In this document: positions 1 through 14,064 of the stretch, in pieces
Layout of the letters: each line of letters starts with the position of its first letter
Position numbering within the stretch: position 1 is the stretch's first letter
Assembly (NCBI GenBank): GCA_009746045.1
Contig: RPFO01000175.1
Span: 4,842,769-4,906,768, forward strand
DNA: 64,000 nt
Direction: 5' to 3'
Source of the DNA: Mesostigma viride
Lineage: Eukaryota > Streptophyta > Mesostigmatophyceae > Mesostigmatales > Mesostigmataceae
Position numbers and translations under genes: made by a program
Notes under the pieces: model-generated
What the model was told of the DNA's origin: nothing
Seen by the model: only the letters and a program-made list of their open reading frames with translations
Databases searched by the model: none

Positions 1-3000
1 GGTTCCTGGATTGAGACACGTTTTTTTCTCCATGCACAGCTGAAAAACCTGCGCCGAGGTGCGGCACCGCGGCCTACGGTAGTGATTACTGTCTGCGACA
101 CGCCCGGGGCTGGCTGCATCTACCTGTCGGCCAATTGTGACCCGTGGGCTAGGCGAATTTGAATGCGGCTTTCCCGTTAGTTGTGGCTCCACCGCTCCAG
201 TTTTCTAGGCTGACATGATGAACCGACGGGGGTTCCTGGATTGAGACACGTTTTTTTCTCCATGCACAGCTGAAAAAACCTGCGCCGAGGTGCGGCACCG
301 CGGCCTACGTAGTGATTACTGTCTGCGACACGCCCGGGGCTGGCTGCATCTACCTGTCGGCCAATTGTGACCCGTGGGCTAGGCGAATTTGAATGCGGCT
401 TTCCCGTTAGTTGTGGCTCCACCGCTCCAGTTTTCTAGGCTGACATGATGAACCGACGGGGGTTCCTGGATTGAGACACGTTTTTTTCTCCATGCACAGC
501 TGAAAAAACCTGCGCCGAGGTGCGGCACCGCGGCCTACGTAGTGATTACTGTCTGCGACACGCCCGGGGCTGGCTGCATCTACCTGTCGGCCAATTGTGA
601 CCCGTGGGCTAGGCGAATTTGAATGCGGCTTTCCCGTTAGTTGTGGCTCCACCGCTCCAGTTTTCTAGGCTGACATGATGAACCGACGGGGGTTCCTGGA
701 TTGAGACACGTTTTTTTCTCCATGCACAGCTGAAAAAACCTGCGCCGAGGTGCGGCACCGCGGCCTACGTAGTGATTACTGTCTGCGACACGCCCGGGGC
801 TGGCTGCATCTACCTGTCGGCCAATTGTGACCCGTGGGCTAGGCGAATTTGAATGCGGCTTTCCCGTTAGTTGTGGCTCCACCGCTCCAGTTTTCTAGGC
901 TGACATGATGAACCGACGGGGGTTCCTGGATTGAGACACGTTTTTTTCTCCATGCACAGCTGAAAAAACCTGCGCCGAGGTGCGGCACCGCGGCCTACGT
1001 AGTGATTACTGTCTGCGACACGCCCGGGGCTGGCTGCATCTACCTGTCGGCCAATTGTGACCCGTGGGCTAGGCGAATTTGAATGCGGCTTTCCCGTTAG
1101 TTGTGGCTCCACCGCTCCAGTTTTCTAGGCTGACATGATGAACCGACGGGGGTTCCTGGATTGAGACACGTTTTTTTCTCCATGCACAGCTGAAAAAACC
1201 TGCGCCGAGGTGCGGCACCGCGGCCTACGTAGTGATTACTGTCTGCGACACGCCCGGGGCTGGCTGCATCTACCTGTCGGCCAATTGTGACCCGTGGGCT
1301 AGGCGAATTTGAATGCGGCTTTCCCGTTAGTTGTGGCTCCACCGCTCCAGTTTTCTAGGCTGACATGATGAACCGACGGGGGTTCCTGGATTGAGACACG
1401 TTTTTTTCTCCATGCACAGCTGAAAAAACCTGCGCCGAGGTGCGGCACCGCGGCCTACGTAGTGATTACTGTCTGCGACACGCCCGGGGCTGGCTGCATC
1501 TACCTGTCGGCCAATTGTGACCCGTGGGCTAGGCGAATTTGAATGCGGCTTTCCCGTTAGTTGTGGCTCCACCGCTCCAGTTTTCTAGGCTGACATGATG
1601 AACCGACGGGGGTTCCTGGATTGAGACACGTTTTTTTCTCCATGCACAGCTGAAAAAACCTGCGCCGAGGTGCGGCACCGCGGCCTACGTAGTGATTACT
1701 GTCTGCGACACGCCCGGGGCTGGCTGCATCTACCTGTCGGCCAATTGTGACCCGTGGGCTAGGCGAATTTGAATGCGGCTTTCCCGTTAGTTGTGGCTCC
1801 ACCGCTCCAGTTTTCTAGGCTGACATGATGAACCGACGGGGGTTCCTGGATTGAGACACGTTTTTTTCTCCATGCACAGCTGAAAAAACCTGCGCCGAGG
1901 TGCGGCACCGCGGCCTACGTAGTGATTACTGTCTGCGACACGCCCGGGGCTGGCTGCATCTACCTGTCGGCCAATTGTGACCCGTGGGCTAGGCGAATTT
2001 GAATGCGGCTTTCCCGTTAGTTGTGGCTCCACCGCTCCAGTTTTCTAGGCTGACATGATGAACCGACGGGGGTTCCTGGATTGAGACACGTTTTTTTCTC
2101 CATGCACAGCTGAAAAAACCTGCGCCGAGGTGCGGCACCGCGGCCTACGTAGTGATTACTGTCTGCGACACGCCCGGGGCTGGCTGCATCTACCTGTCGG
2201 CCAATTGTGACCCGTGGGCTAGGCGAATTTGAATGCGGCTTTCCCGTTAGTTGTGGCTCCACCGCTCCAGTTTTCTAGGCTGACATGATGAACCGACGGG
2301 GGTTCCTGGATTGAGACACGTTTTTTTCTCCATGCACAGCTGAAAAAACCTGCGCCGAGGTGCGGCACCGCGGCCTACGTAGTGATTACTGTCTGCGACA
2401 CGCCCGGGGCTGGCTGCATCTACCTGTCGGCCAATTGTGACCCGTGGGCTAGGCGAATTTGAATGCGGCTTTCCCGTTAGTTGTGGCTCCACCGCTCCAG
2501 TTTTCTAGGCTGACATGATGAACCGACGGGGGTTCCTGGATTGAGACACGTTTTTTTCTCCATGCACAGCTGAAAAAACCTGCGCCGAGGTGCGGCACCG
2601 CGGCCTACGTAGTGATTACTGTCTGCGACACGCCCGGGGCTGGCTGCATCTACCTGTCGGCCAATTGTGACCCGTGGGCTAGGCGAATTTGAATGCGGCT
2701 TTCCCGTTAGTTGTGGCTCCACCGCTCCAGTTTTCTAGGCTGACATGATGAACCGACGGGGGTTCCTGGATTGAGACACGTTTTTTTCTCCATGCACAGC
2801 TGAAAAAACCTGCGCCGAGGTGCGGCACCGCGGCCTACGTAGTGATTACTGTCTGCGACACGCCCGGGGCTGGCTGCATCTACCTGTCGGCCAATTGTGA
2901 CCCGTGGGCTAGGCGAATTTGAATGCGGCTTTCCCGTTAGTTGTGGCTCCACCGCTCCAGTTTTCTAGGCTGACATGATGAACCGACGGGGGTTCCTGGA

Positions 3001-3928
3001 TTGAGACACGTTTTTTTCTCCATGCACAGCTGAAAAAACCTGCGCCGAGGTGCGGCACCGCGGCCTACGTAGTGATTACTGTCTGCGACACGCCCGGGGC
3101 TGGCTGCATCTACCTGTCGGCCAATTGTGACCCGTGGGCTAGGCGAATTTGAATGCGGCTTTCCCGTTAGTTGTGGCTCCACCGCTCCAGTTTTCTAGGC
3201 TGACATGATGAACCGACGGGGGTTCCTGGATTGAGACACGTTTTTTTCTCCATGCACAGCTGAAAAAACCTGCGCCGAGGTGCGGCACCGCGGCCTACGT
3301 AGTGATTACTGTCTGCGACACGCCCGGGGCTGGCTGCATCTACCTGTCGGCCAATTGTGACCCGTGGGCTAGGCGAATTTGAATGCGGCTTTCCCGTTAG
3401 TTGTGGCTCCACCGCTCCAGTTTTCTAGGCTGACATGATGAACCGACGGGGGTTCCTGGATTGAGACACGTTTTTTTCTCCATGCACAGCTGAAAAAACC
3501 TGCGCCGAGGTGCGGCACCGCGGCCTACGTAGTGATTACTGTCTGCGACACGCCCGGGGCTGGCTGCATCTACCTGTCGGCCAATTGTGACCCGTGGGCT
3601 AGGCGAATTTGAATGCGGCTTTCCCGTTAGTTGTGGCTCCACCGCTCCAGTTTTCTAGGCTGACATGATGAACCGACGGGGGTTCCTGGATTGAGACACG
3701 TTTTTTTCTCCATGCACAGCTGAAAAAACCTGCGCCGAGGTGCGGCACCGCGGCCTACGTAGTGATTACTGTCTGCGACACGCCCGGGGCTGGCTGCATC
3801 TACCTGTCGGCCAATTGTGACCCGTGGGCTAGGCGAATTTGAATGCGGCTTTCCCGTTAGTTGTGGCTCCACCGCTCCAGTTTTCTAGGCTGACATGATG
3901 AACCGACGGGGGTTCCTGGATTGAGACA
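1..3928. repeat. 230-bp satellite array, block A (17 full units plus 18 bp)
   Basis: Head-to-tail 230-bp units, each starting GGTTCCTGGATTGAGACACG at 1, 231, 461 and so on to 3681; the 18th unit breaks off after about 18 bp at 3928. Units 2-17 look identical by eye. Unit 1 differs by one A fewer in the A-run near 50 and one extra G at the CTACGTAG palindrome near 79, so its length is still 230. Each unit contains the palindrome CTACGTAG and a T7 run. No coding function is supported. Confidence 0.97.
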
Positions 3929-4579
3929 TGTATCCCTTGCATGCAGGCGATCTACCTAACACAACCATGCGACACATTGGCCAGCATGGCGGCACCTGCG
4001 GACACAGATTTGTAGGCTCTGAGCCCTCGTCACATCGCTGTAGCACTGGACATTGTCATGCGATAAATTTCTAGAGAGTCCAATTTTTCAGCAATGATCG
4101 CTGGGACAGCCCTATGACGATGTATACTGCATTTGTGAGATGCTTGCGGTTGTACATCTTGCACGCCACCCTCGGACTGTGATTGAGGCACTCTTCATTC
4201 ATGTTTTTGTCAGTAAAGTTTGTCATGCTAATGTAATGCAGAAAACCGCAATTCAGGCAGCAAGGCAGCAGCCATATTGATTTTAATGAAGTAAGTTTAC
4301 CTGTGCGTGGTGTTGATTTGTCAGTTGCTATGCCTTTGTTTATCGTTGACATTTGTCATGTTGACATTTGTTGACATTTTTCTTGCGTTTGGCCTGCGTT
4401 TGTAAACGTCTTGACATTTGTTGACAAATCACCTTGGCTTGTCAGTGTTTGACATTTGTTGACTACATAAGTTGACATGTCAACGATTGTCAAGTTTTGT
4501 CAACATGTCAACATTCTGACGGTTTTTCCTGGATTTTTTGTCTAGTTTTTTTCACCTTTGTCACACTGAAACAATTCCT
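3929..4579. other. Non-satellite interruption rich in TTGACA/TGTCAA
   Basis: This roughly 0.65-kb block separates the two satellite blocks. Its left part (3929-4330) is unique sequence with no convincing gene. From about 4330 to 4520 the motif TTGACATTTG and its complement recur many times, including the perfect palindrome GTTGACATGTCAAC at 4471-4484. Base composition is AT-rich compared with the satellite. TGACA/TGTCA pairs resemble TALE-homeodomain half-sites, but that is only a resemblance. Confidence 0.7.
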
Positions 4580-4655
4580 GTGAGACAAGTTTTTTGCTCA
4601 CATGCACAGCTGACAACCTGTGATGGCACGGCCTTTGTGAACACTGGCTCCGGTG
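4580..4655. repeat. Diverged satellite half-unit at the left edge of block B
   Basis: The stretch TGAGACAAGTTTTTTGCTC followed by ATGCACAGCTGACAACCTG matches the first part of the 230-bp unit with many substitutions. It then runs into perfect satellite at CGGGGCTGGCTGC (about 4656). It is the only strongly diverged unit in the window, so it probably marks an old array edge. Confidence 0.75.
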
Positions 4656-7600
4656 CGGGGCTGGCTGCATCTACCTGTCGGCCAATTGTGACCCGTGGGC
4701 TAGGCGAATTTGAATGCGGCTTTCCCGTTAGTTGTGGCTCCACCGCTCCAGTTTTCTAGGCTGACATGATGAACCGACGGGGGTTCCTGGATTGAGACAC
4801 GTTTTTTTCTCCATGCACAGCTGAAAAAACCTGCGCCGAGGTGCGGCACCGCGGCCTACGTAGTGATTACTGTCTGCGACACGCCCGGGGCTGGCTGCAT
4901 CTACCTGTCGGCCAATTGTGACCCGTGGGCTAGGCGAATTTGAATGCGGCTTTCCCGTTAGTTGTGGCTCCACCGCTCCAGTTTTCTAGGCTGACATGAT
5001 GAACCGACGGGGGTTCCTGGATTGAGACACGTTTTTTTCTCCATGCACAGCTGAAAAAACCTGCGCCGAGGTGCGGCACCGCGGCCTACGTAGTGATTAC
5101 TGTCTGCGACACGCCCGGGGCTGGCTGCATCTACCTGTCGGCCAATTGTGACCCGTGGGCTAGGCGAATTTGAATGCGGCTTTCCCGTTAGTTGTGGCTC
5201 CACCGCTCCAGTTTTCTAGGCTGACATGATGAACCGACGGGGGTTCCTGGATTGAGACACGTTTTTTTCTCCATGCACAGCTGAAAAAACCTGCGCCGAG
5301 GTGCGGCACCGCGGCCTACGTAGTGATTACTGTCTGCGACACGCCCGGGGCTGGCTGCATCTACCTGTCGGCCAATTGTGACCCGTGGGCTAGGCGAATT
5401 TGAATGCGGCTTTCCCGTTAGTTGTGGCTCCACCGCTCCAGTTTTCTAGGCTGACATGATGAACCGACGGGGGTTCCTGGATTGAGACACGTTTTTTTCT
5501 CCATGCACAGCTGAAAAAACCTGCGCCGAGGTGCGGCACCGCGGCCTACGTAGTGATTACTGTCTGCGACACGCCCGGGGCTGGCTGCATCTACCTGTCG
5601 GCCAATTGTGACCCGTGGGCTAGGCGAATTTGAATGCGGCTTTCCCGTTAGTTGTGGCTCCACCGCTCCAGTTTTCTAGGCTGACATGATGAACCGACGG
5701 GGGTTCCTGGATTGAGACACGTTTTTTTCTCCATGCACAGCTGAAAAAACCTGCGCCGAGGTGCGGCACCGCGGCCTACGTAGTGATTACTGTCTGCGAC
5801 ACGCCCGGGGCTGGCTGCATCTACCTGTCGGCCAATTGTGACCCGTGGGCTAGGCGAATTTGAATGCGGCTTTCCCGTTAGTTGTGGCTCCACCGCTCCA
5901 GTTTTCTAGGCTGACATGATGAACCGACGGGGGTTCCTGGATTGAGACACGTTTTTTTCTCCATGCACAGCTGAAAAAACCTGCGCCGAGGTGCGGCACC
6001 GCGGCCTACGTAGTGATTACTGTCTGCGACACGCCCGGGGCTGGCTGCATCTACCTGTCGGCCAATTGTGACCCGTGGGCTAGGCGAATTTGAATGCGGC
6101 TTTCCCGTTAGTTGTGGCTCCACCGCTCCAGTTTTCTAGGCTGACATGATGAACCGACGGGGGTTCCTGGATTGAGACACGTTTTTTTCTCCATGCACAG
6201 CTGAAAAAACCTGCGCCGAGGTGCGGCACCGCGGCCTACGTAGTGATTACTGTCTGCGACACGCCCGGGGCTGGCTGCATCTACCTGTCGGCCAATTGTG
6301 ACCCGTGGGCTAGGCGAATTTGAATGCGGCTTTCCCGTTAGTTGTGGCTCCACCGCTCCAGTTTTCTAGGCTGACATGATGAACCGACGGGGGTTCCTGG
6401 ATTGAGACACGTTTTTTTCTCCATGCACAGCTGAAAAAACCTGCGCCGAGGTGCGGCACCGCGGCCTACGTAGTGATTACTGTCTGCGACACGCCCGGGG
6501 CTGGCTGCATCTACCTGTCGGCCAATTGTGACCCGTGGGCTAGGCGAATTTGAATGCGGCTTTCCCGTTAGTTGTGGCTCCACCGCTCCAGTTTTCTAGG
6601 CTGACATGATGAACCGACGGGGGTTCCTGGATTGAGACACGTTTTTTTCTCCATGCACAGCTGAAAAAACCTGCGCCGAGGTGCGGCACCGCGGCCTACG
6701 TAGTGATTACTGTCTGCGACACGCCCGGGGCTGGCTGCATCTACCTGTCGGCCAATTGTGACCCGTGGGCTAGGCGAATTTGAATGCGGCTTTCCCGTTA
6801 GTTGTGGCTCCACCGCTCCAGTTTTCTAGGCTGACATGATGAACCGACGGGGGTTCCTGGATTGAGACACGTTTTTTTCTCCATGCACAGCTGAAAAAAC
6901 CTGCGCCGAGGTGCGGCACCGCGGCCTACGTAGTGATTACTGTCTGCGACACGCCCGGGGCTGGCTGCATCTACCTGTCGGCCAATTGTGACCCGTGGGC
7001 TAGGCGAATTTGAATGCGGCTTTCCCGTTAGTTGTGGCTCCACCGCTCCAGTTTTCTAGGCTGACATGATGAACCGACGGGGGTTCCTGGATTGAGACAC
7101 GTTTTTTTCTCCATGCACAGCTGAAAAAACCTGCGCCGAGGTGCGGCACCGCGGCCTACGTAGTGATTACTGTCTGCGACACGCCCGGGGCTGGCTGCAT
7201 CTACCTGTCGGCCAATTGTGACCCGTGGGCTAGGCGAATTTGAATGCGGCTTTCCCGTTAGTTGTGGCTCCACCGCTCCAGTTTTCTAGGCTGACATGAT
7301 GAACCGACGGGGGTTCCTGGATTGAGACACGTTTTTTTCTCCATGCACAGCTGAAAAAACCTGCGCCGAGGTGCGGCACCGCGGCCTACGTAGTGATTAC
7401 TGTCTGCGACACGCCCGGGGCTGGCTGCATCTACCTGTCGGCCAATTGTGACCCGTGGGCTAGGCGAATTTGAATGCGGCTTTCCCGTTAGTTGTGGCTC
7501 CACCGCTCCAGTTTTCTAGGCTGACATGATGAACCGACGGGGGTTCCTGGATTGAGACACGTTTTTTTCTCCATGCACAGCTGAAAAAACCTGCGCCGAG

Positions 7601-10600
7601 GTGCGGCACCGCGGCCTACGTAGTGATTACTGTCTGCGACACGCCCGGGGCTGGCTGCATCTACCTGTCGGCCAATTGTGACCCGTGGGCTAGGCGAATT
7701 TGAATGCGGCTTTCCCGTTAGTTGTGGCTCCACCGCTCCAGTTTTCTAGGCTGACATGATGAACCGACGGGGGTTCCTGGATTGAGACACGTTTTTTTCT
7801 CCATGCACAGCTGAAAAAACCTGCGCCGAGGTGCGGCACCGCGGCCTACGTAGTGATTACTGTCTGCGACACGCCCGGGGCTGGCTGCATCTACCTGTCG
7901 GCCAATTGTGACCCGTGGGCTAGGCGAATTTGAATGCGGCTTTCCCGTTAGTTGTGGCTCCACCGCTCCAGTTTTCTAGGCTGACATGATGAACCGACGG
8001 GGGTTCCTGGATTGAGACACGTTTTTTTCTCCATGCACAGCTGAAAAAACCTGCGCCGAGGTGCGGCACCGCGGCCTACGTAGTGATTACTGTCTGCGAC
8101 ACGCCCGGGGCTGGCTGCATCTACCTGTCGGCCAATTGTGACCCGTGGGCTAGGCGAATTTGAATGCGGCTTTCCCGTTAGTTGTGGCTCCACCGCTCCA
8201 GTTTTCTAGGCTGACATGATGAACCGACGGGGGTTCCTGGATTGAGACACGTTTTTTTCTCCATGCACAGCTGAAAAAACCTGCGCCGAGGTGCGGCACC
8301 GCGGCCTACGTAGTGATTACTGTCTGCGACACGCCCGGGGCTGGCTGCATCTACCTGTCGGCCAATTGTGACCCGTGGGCTAGGCGAATTTGAATGCGGC
8401 TTTCCCGTTAGTTGTGGCTCCACCGCTCCAGTTTTCTAGGCTGACATGATGAACCGACGGGGGTTCCTGGATTGAGACACGTTTTTTTCTCCATGCACAG
8501 CTGAAAAAACCTGCGCCGAGGTGCGGCACCGCGGCCTACGTAGTGATTACTGTCTGCGACACGCCCGGGGCTGGCTGCATCTACCTGTCGGCCAATTGTG
8601 ACCCGTGGGCTAGGCGAATTTGAATGCGGCTTTCCCGTTAGTTGTGGCTCCACCGCTCCAGTTTTCTAGGCTGACATGATGAACCGACGGGGGTTCCTGG
8701 ATTGAGACACGTTTTTTTCTCCATGCACAGCTGAAAAAACCTGCGCCGAGGTGCGGCACCGCGGCCTACGTAGTGATTACTGTCTGCGACACGCCCGGGG
8801 CTGGCTGCATCTACCTGTCGGCCAATTGTGACCCGTGGGCTAGGCGAATTTGAATGCGGCTTTCCCGTTAGTTGTGGCTCCACCGCTCCAGTTTTCTAGG
8901 CTGACATGATGAACCGACGGGGGTTCCTGGATTGAGACACGTTTTTTTCTCCATGCACAGCTGAAAAAACCTGCGCCGAGGTGCGGCACCGCGGCCTACG
9001 TAGTGATTACTGTCTGCGACACGCCCGGGGCTGGCTGCATCTACCTGTCGGCCAATTGTGACCCGTGGGCTAGGCGAATTTGAATGCGGCTTTCCCGTTA
9101 GTTGTGGCTCCACCGCTCCAGTTTTCTAGGCTGACATGATGAACCGACGGGGGTTCCTGGATTGAGACACGTTTTTTTCTCCATGCACAGCTGAAAAAAC
9201 CTGCGCCGAGGTGCGGCACCGCGGCCTACGTAGTGATTACTGTCTGCGACACGCCCGGGGCTGGCTGCATCTACCTGTCGGCCAATTGTGACCCGTGGGC
9301 TAGGCGAATTTGAATGCGGCTTTCCCGTTAGTTGTGGCTCCACCGCTCCAGTTTTCTAGGCTGACATGATGAACCGACGGGGGTTCCTGGATTGAGACAC
9401 GTTTTTTTCTCCATGCACAGCTGAAAAAACCTGCGCCGAGGTGCGGCACCGCGGCCTACGTAGTGATTACTGTCTGCGACACGCCCGGGGCTGGCTGCAT
9501 CTACCTGTCGGCCAATTGTGACCCGTGGGCTAGGCGAATTTGAATGCGGCTTTCCCGTTAGTTGTGGCTCCACCGCTCCAGTTTTCTAGGCTGACATGAT
9601 GAACCGACGGGGGTTCCTGGATTGAGACACGTTTTTTTCTCCATGCACAGCTGAAAAAACCTGCGCCGAGGTGCGGCACCGCGGCCTACGTAGTGATTAC
9701 TGTCTGCGACACGCCCGGGGCTGGCTGCATCTACCTGTCGGCCAATTGTGACCCGTGGGCTAGGCGAATTTGAATGCGGCTTTCCCGTTAGTTGTGGCTC
9801 CACCGCTCCAGTTTTCTAGGCTGACATGATGAACCGACGGGGGTTCCTGGATTGAGACACGTTTTTTTCTCCATGCACAGCTGAAAAAACCTGCGCCGAG
9901 GTGCGGCACCGCGGCCTACGTAGTGATTACTGTCTGCGACACGCCCGGGGCTGGCTGCATCTACCTGTCGGCCAATTGTGACCCGTGGGCTAGGCGAATT
10001 TGAATGCGGCTTTCCCGTTAGTTGTGGCTCCACCGCTCCAGTTTTCTAGGCTGACATGATGAACCGACGGGGGTTCCTGGATTGAGACACGTTTTTTTCT
10101 CCATGCACAGCTGAAAAAACCTGCGCCGAGGTGCGGCACCGCGGCCTACGTAGTGATTACTGTCTGCGACACGCCCGGGGCTGGCTGCATCTACCTGTCG
10201 GCCAATTGTGACCCGTGGGCTAGGCGAATTTGAATGCGGCTTTCCCGTTAGTTGTGGCTCCACCGCTCCAGTTTTCTAGGCTGACATGATGAACCGACGG
10301 GGGTTCCTGGATTGAGACACGTTTTTTTCTCCATGCACAGCTGAAAAAACCTGCGCCGAGGTGCGGCACCGCGGCCTACGTAGTGATTACTGTCTGCGAC
10401 ACGCCCGGGGCTGGCTGCATCTACCTGTCGGCCAATTGTGACCCGTGGGCTAGGCGAATTTGAATGCGGCTTTCCCGTTAGTTGTGGCTCCACCGCTCCA
10501 GTTTTCTAGGCTGACATGATGAACCGACGGGGGTTCCTGGATTGAGACACGTTTTTTTCTCCATGCACAGCTGAAAAAACCTGCGCCGAGGTGCGGCACC

Positions 10601-13600
10601 GCGGCCTACGTAGTGATTACTGTCTGCGACACGCCCGGGGCTGGCTGCATCTACCTGTCGGCCAATTGTGACCCGTGGGCTAGGCGAATTTGAATGCGGC
10701 TTTCCCGTTAGTTGTGGCTCCACCGCTCCAGTTTTCTAGGCTGACATGATGAACCGACGGGGGTTCCTGGATTGAGACACGTTTTTTTCTCCATGCACAG
10801 CTGAAAAAACCTGCGCCGAGGTGCGGCACCGCGGCCTACGTAGTGATTACTGTCTGCGACACGCCCGGGGCTGGCTGCATCTACCTGTCGGCCAATTGTG
10901 ACCCGTGGGCTAGGCGAATTTGAATGCGGCTTTCCCGTTAGTTGTGGCTCCACCGCTCCAGTTTTCTAGGCTGACATGATGAACCGACGGGGGTTCCTGG
11001 ATTGAGACACGTTTTTTTCTCCATGCACAGCTGAAAAAACCTGCGCCGAGGTGCGGCACCGCGGCCTACGTAGTGATTACTGTCTGCGACACGCCCGGGG
11101 CTGGCTGCATCTACCTGTCGGCCAATTGTGACCCGTGGGCTAGGCGAATTTGAATGCGGCTTTCCCGTTAGTTGTGGCTCCACCGCTCCAGTTTTCTAGG
11201 CTGACATGATGAACCGACGGGGGTTCCTGGATTGAGACACGTTTTTTTCTCCATGCACAGCTGAAAAAACCTGCGCCGAGGTGCGGCACCGCGGCCTACG
11301 TAGTGATTACTGTCTGCGACACGCCCGGGGCTGGCTGCATCTACCTGTCGGCCAATTGTGACCCGTGGGCTAGGCGAATTTGAATGCGGCTTTCCCGTTA
11401 GTTGTGGCTCCACCGCTCCAGTTTTCTAGGCTGACATGATGAACCGACGGGGGTTCCTGGATTGAGACACGTTTTTTTCTCCATGCACAGCTGAAAAAAC
11501 CTGCGCCGAGGTGCGGCACCGCGGCCTACGTAGTGATTACTGTCTGCGACACGCCCGGGGCTGGCTGCATCTACCTGTCGGCCAATTGTGACCCGTGGGC
11601 TAGGCGAATTTGAATGCGGCTTTCCCGTTAGTTGTGGCTCCACCGCTCCAGTTTTCTAGGCTGACATGATGAACCGACGGGGGTTCCTGGATTGAGACAC
11701 GTTTTTTTCTCCATGCACAGCTGAAAAAACCTGCGCCGAGGTGCGGCACCGCGGCCTACGTAGTGATTACTGTCTGCGACACGCCCGGGGCTGGCTGCAT
11801 CTACCTGTCGGCCAATTGTGACCCGTGGGCTAGGCGAATTTGAATGCGGCTTTCCCGTTAGTTGTGGCTCCACCGCTCCAGTTTTCTAGGCTGACATGAT
11901 GAACCGACGGGGGTTCCTGGATTGAGACACGTTTTTTTCTCCATGCACAGCTGAAAAAACCTGCGCCGAGGTGCGGCACCGCGGCCTACGTAGTGATTAC
12001 TGTCTGCGACACGCCCGGGGCTGGCTGCATCTACCTGTCGGCCAATTGTGACCCGTGGGCTAGGCGAATTTGAATGCGGCTTTCCCGTTAGTTGTGGCTC
12101 CACCGCTCCAGTTTTCTAGGCTGACATGATGAACCGACGGGGGTTCCTGGATTGAGACACGTTTTTTTCTCCATGCACAGCTGAAAAAACCTGCGCCGAG
12201 GTGCGGCACCGCGGCCTACGTAGTGATTACTGTCTGCGACACGCCCGGGGCTGGCTGCATCTACCTGTCGGCCAATTGTGACCCGTGGGCTAGGCGAATT
12301 TGAATGCGGCTTTCCCGTTAGTTGTGGCTCCACCGCTCCAGTTTTCTAGGCTGACATGATGAACCGACGGGGGTTCCTGGATTGAGACACGTTTTTTTCT
12401 CCATGCACAGCTGAAAAAACCTGCGCCGAGGTGCGGCACCGCGGCCTACGTAGTGATTACTGTCTGCGACACGCCCGGGGCTGGCTGCATCTACCTGTCG
12501 GCCAATTGTGACCCGTGGGCTAGGCGAATTTGAATGCGGCTTTCCCGTTAGTTGTGGCTCCACCGCTCCAGTTTTCTAGGCTGACATGATGAACCGACGG
12601 GGGTTCCTGGATTGAGACACGTTTTTTTCTCCATGCACAGCTGAAAAAACCTGCGCCGAGGTGCGGCACCGCGGCCTACGTAGTGATTACTGTCTGCGAC
12701 ACGCCCGGGGCTGGCTGCATCTACCTGTCGGCCAATTGTGACCCGTGGGCTAGGCGAATTTGAATGCGGCTTTCCCGTTAGTTGTGGCTCCACCGCTCCA
12801 GTTTTCTAGGCTGACATGATGAACCGACGGGGGTTCCTGGATTGAGACACGTTTTTTTCTCCATGCACAGCTGAAAAAACCTGCGCCGAGGTGCGGCACC
12901 GCGGCCTACGTAGTGATTACTGTCTGCGACACGCCCGGGGCTGGCTGCATCTACCTGTCGGCCAATTGTGACCCGTGGGCTAGGCGAATTTGAATGCGGC
13001 TTTCCCGTTAGTTGTGGCTCCACCGCTCCAGTTTTCTAGGCTGACATGATGAACCGACGGGGGTTCCTGGATTGAGACACGTTTTTTTCTCCATGCACAG
13101 CTGAAAAAACCTGCGCCGAGGTGCGGCACCGCGGCCTACGTAGTGATTACTGTCTGCGACACGCCCGGGGCTGGCTGCATCTACCTGTCGGCCAATTGTG
13201 ACCCGTGGGCTAGGCGAATTTGAATGCGGCTTTCCCGTTAGTTGTGGCTCCACCGCTCCAGTTTTCTAGGCTGACATGATGAACCGACGGGGGTTCCTGG
13301 ATTGAGACACGTTTTTTTCTCCATGCACAGCTGAAAAAACCTGCGCCGAGGTGCGGCACCGCGGCCTACGTAGTGATTACTGTCTGCGACACGCCCGGGG
13401 CTGGCTGCATCTACCTGTCGGCCAATTGTGACCCGTGGGCTAGGCGAATTTGAATGCGGCTTTCCCGTTAGTTGTGGCTCCACCGCTCCAGTTTTCTAGG
13501 CTGACATGATGAACCGACGGGGGTTCCTGGATTGAGACACGTTTTTTTCTCCATGCACAGCTGAAAAAACCTGCGCCGAGGTGCGGCACCGCGGCCTACG

Positions 13601-14045
13601 TAGTGATTACTGTCTGCGACACGCCCGGGGCTGGCTGCATCTACCTGTCGGCCAATTGTGACCCGTGGGCTAGGCGAATTTGAATGCGGCTTTCCCGTTA
13701 GTTGTGGCTCCACCGCTCCAGTTTTCTAGGCTGACATGATGAACCGACGGGGGTTCCTGGATTGAGACACGTTTTTTTCTCCATGCACAGCTGAAAAAAC
13801 CTGCGCCGAGGTGCGGCACCGCGGCCTACGTAGTGATTACTGTCTGCGACACGCCCGGGGCTGGCTGCATCTACCTGTCGGCCAATTGTGACCCGTGGGC
13901 TAGGCGAATTTGAATGCGGCTTTCCCGTTAGTTGTGGCTCCACCGCTCCAGTTTTCTAGGCTGACATGATGAACCGACGGGGGTTCCTGGATTGAGACAC
14001 GTTTTTTTCTCCATGCACAGCTGAAAAAACCTGCGCCGAGGTGCG
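4656..14045. repeat. 230-bp satellite array, block B (40 full units plus partial ends)
   Basis: It begins mid-unit at 4656. Full units start at 4782 and every 230 bp to 13752, and a last partial unit begins at 13982 and stops at 14045. Units appear identical to one another and to block A. The right edge falls inside the unit at GAGGTGCG, where the sequence changes into the GC-rich 5' end of a retrotransposon. Such uniformity means recent amplification, strong homogenisation, or assembly from one consensus. Confidence 0.97.
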
Positions 14046-14064
14046 CGGCCGCGGCCGCCCCGCG

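Noticed and set aside
177-13943. 81-codon minus-strand open frame in every satellite unit
   Set aside because: It begins at GTG, not ATG, is merely the repeat unit read in one frame, and 230 is not a multiple of 3 so units do not join. Nothing suggests translation.
1-14045. CRISPR-like array
   Set aside because: There are direct repeats but no unique spacers, the unit length is 230 bp and the context is eukaryotic.
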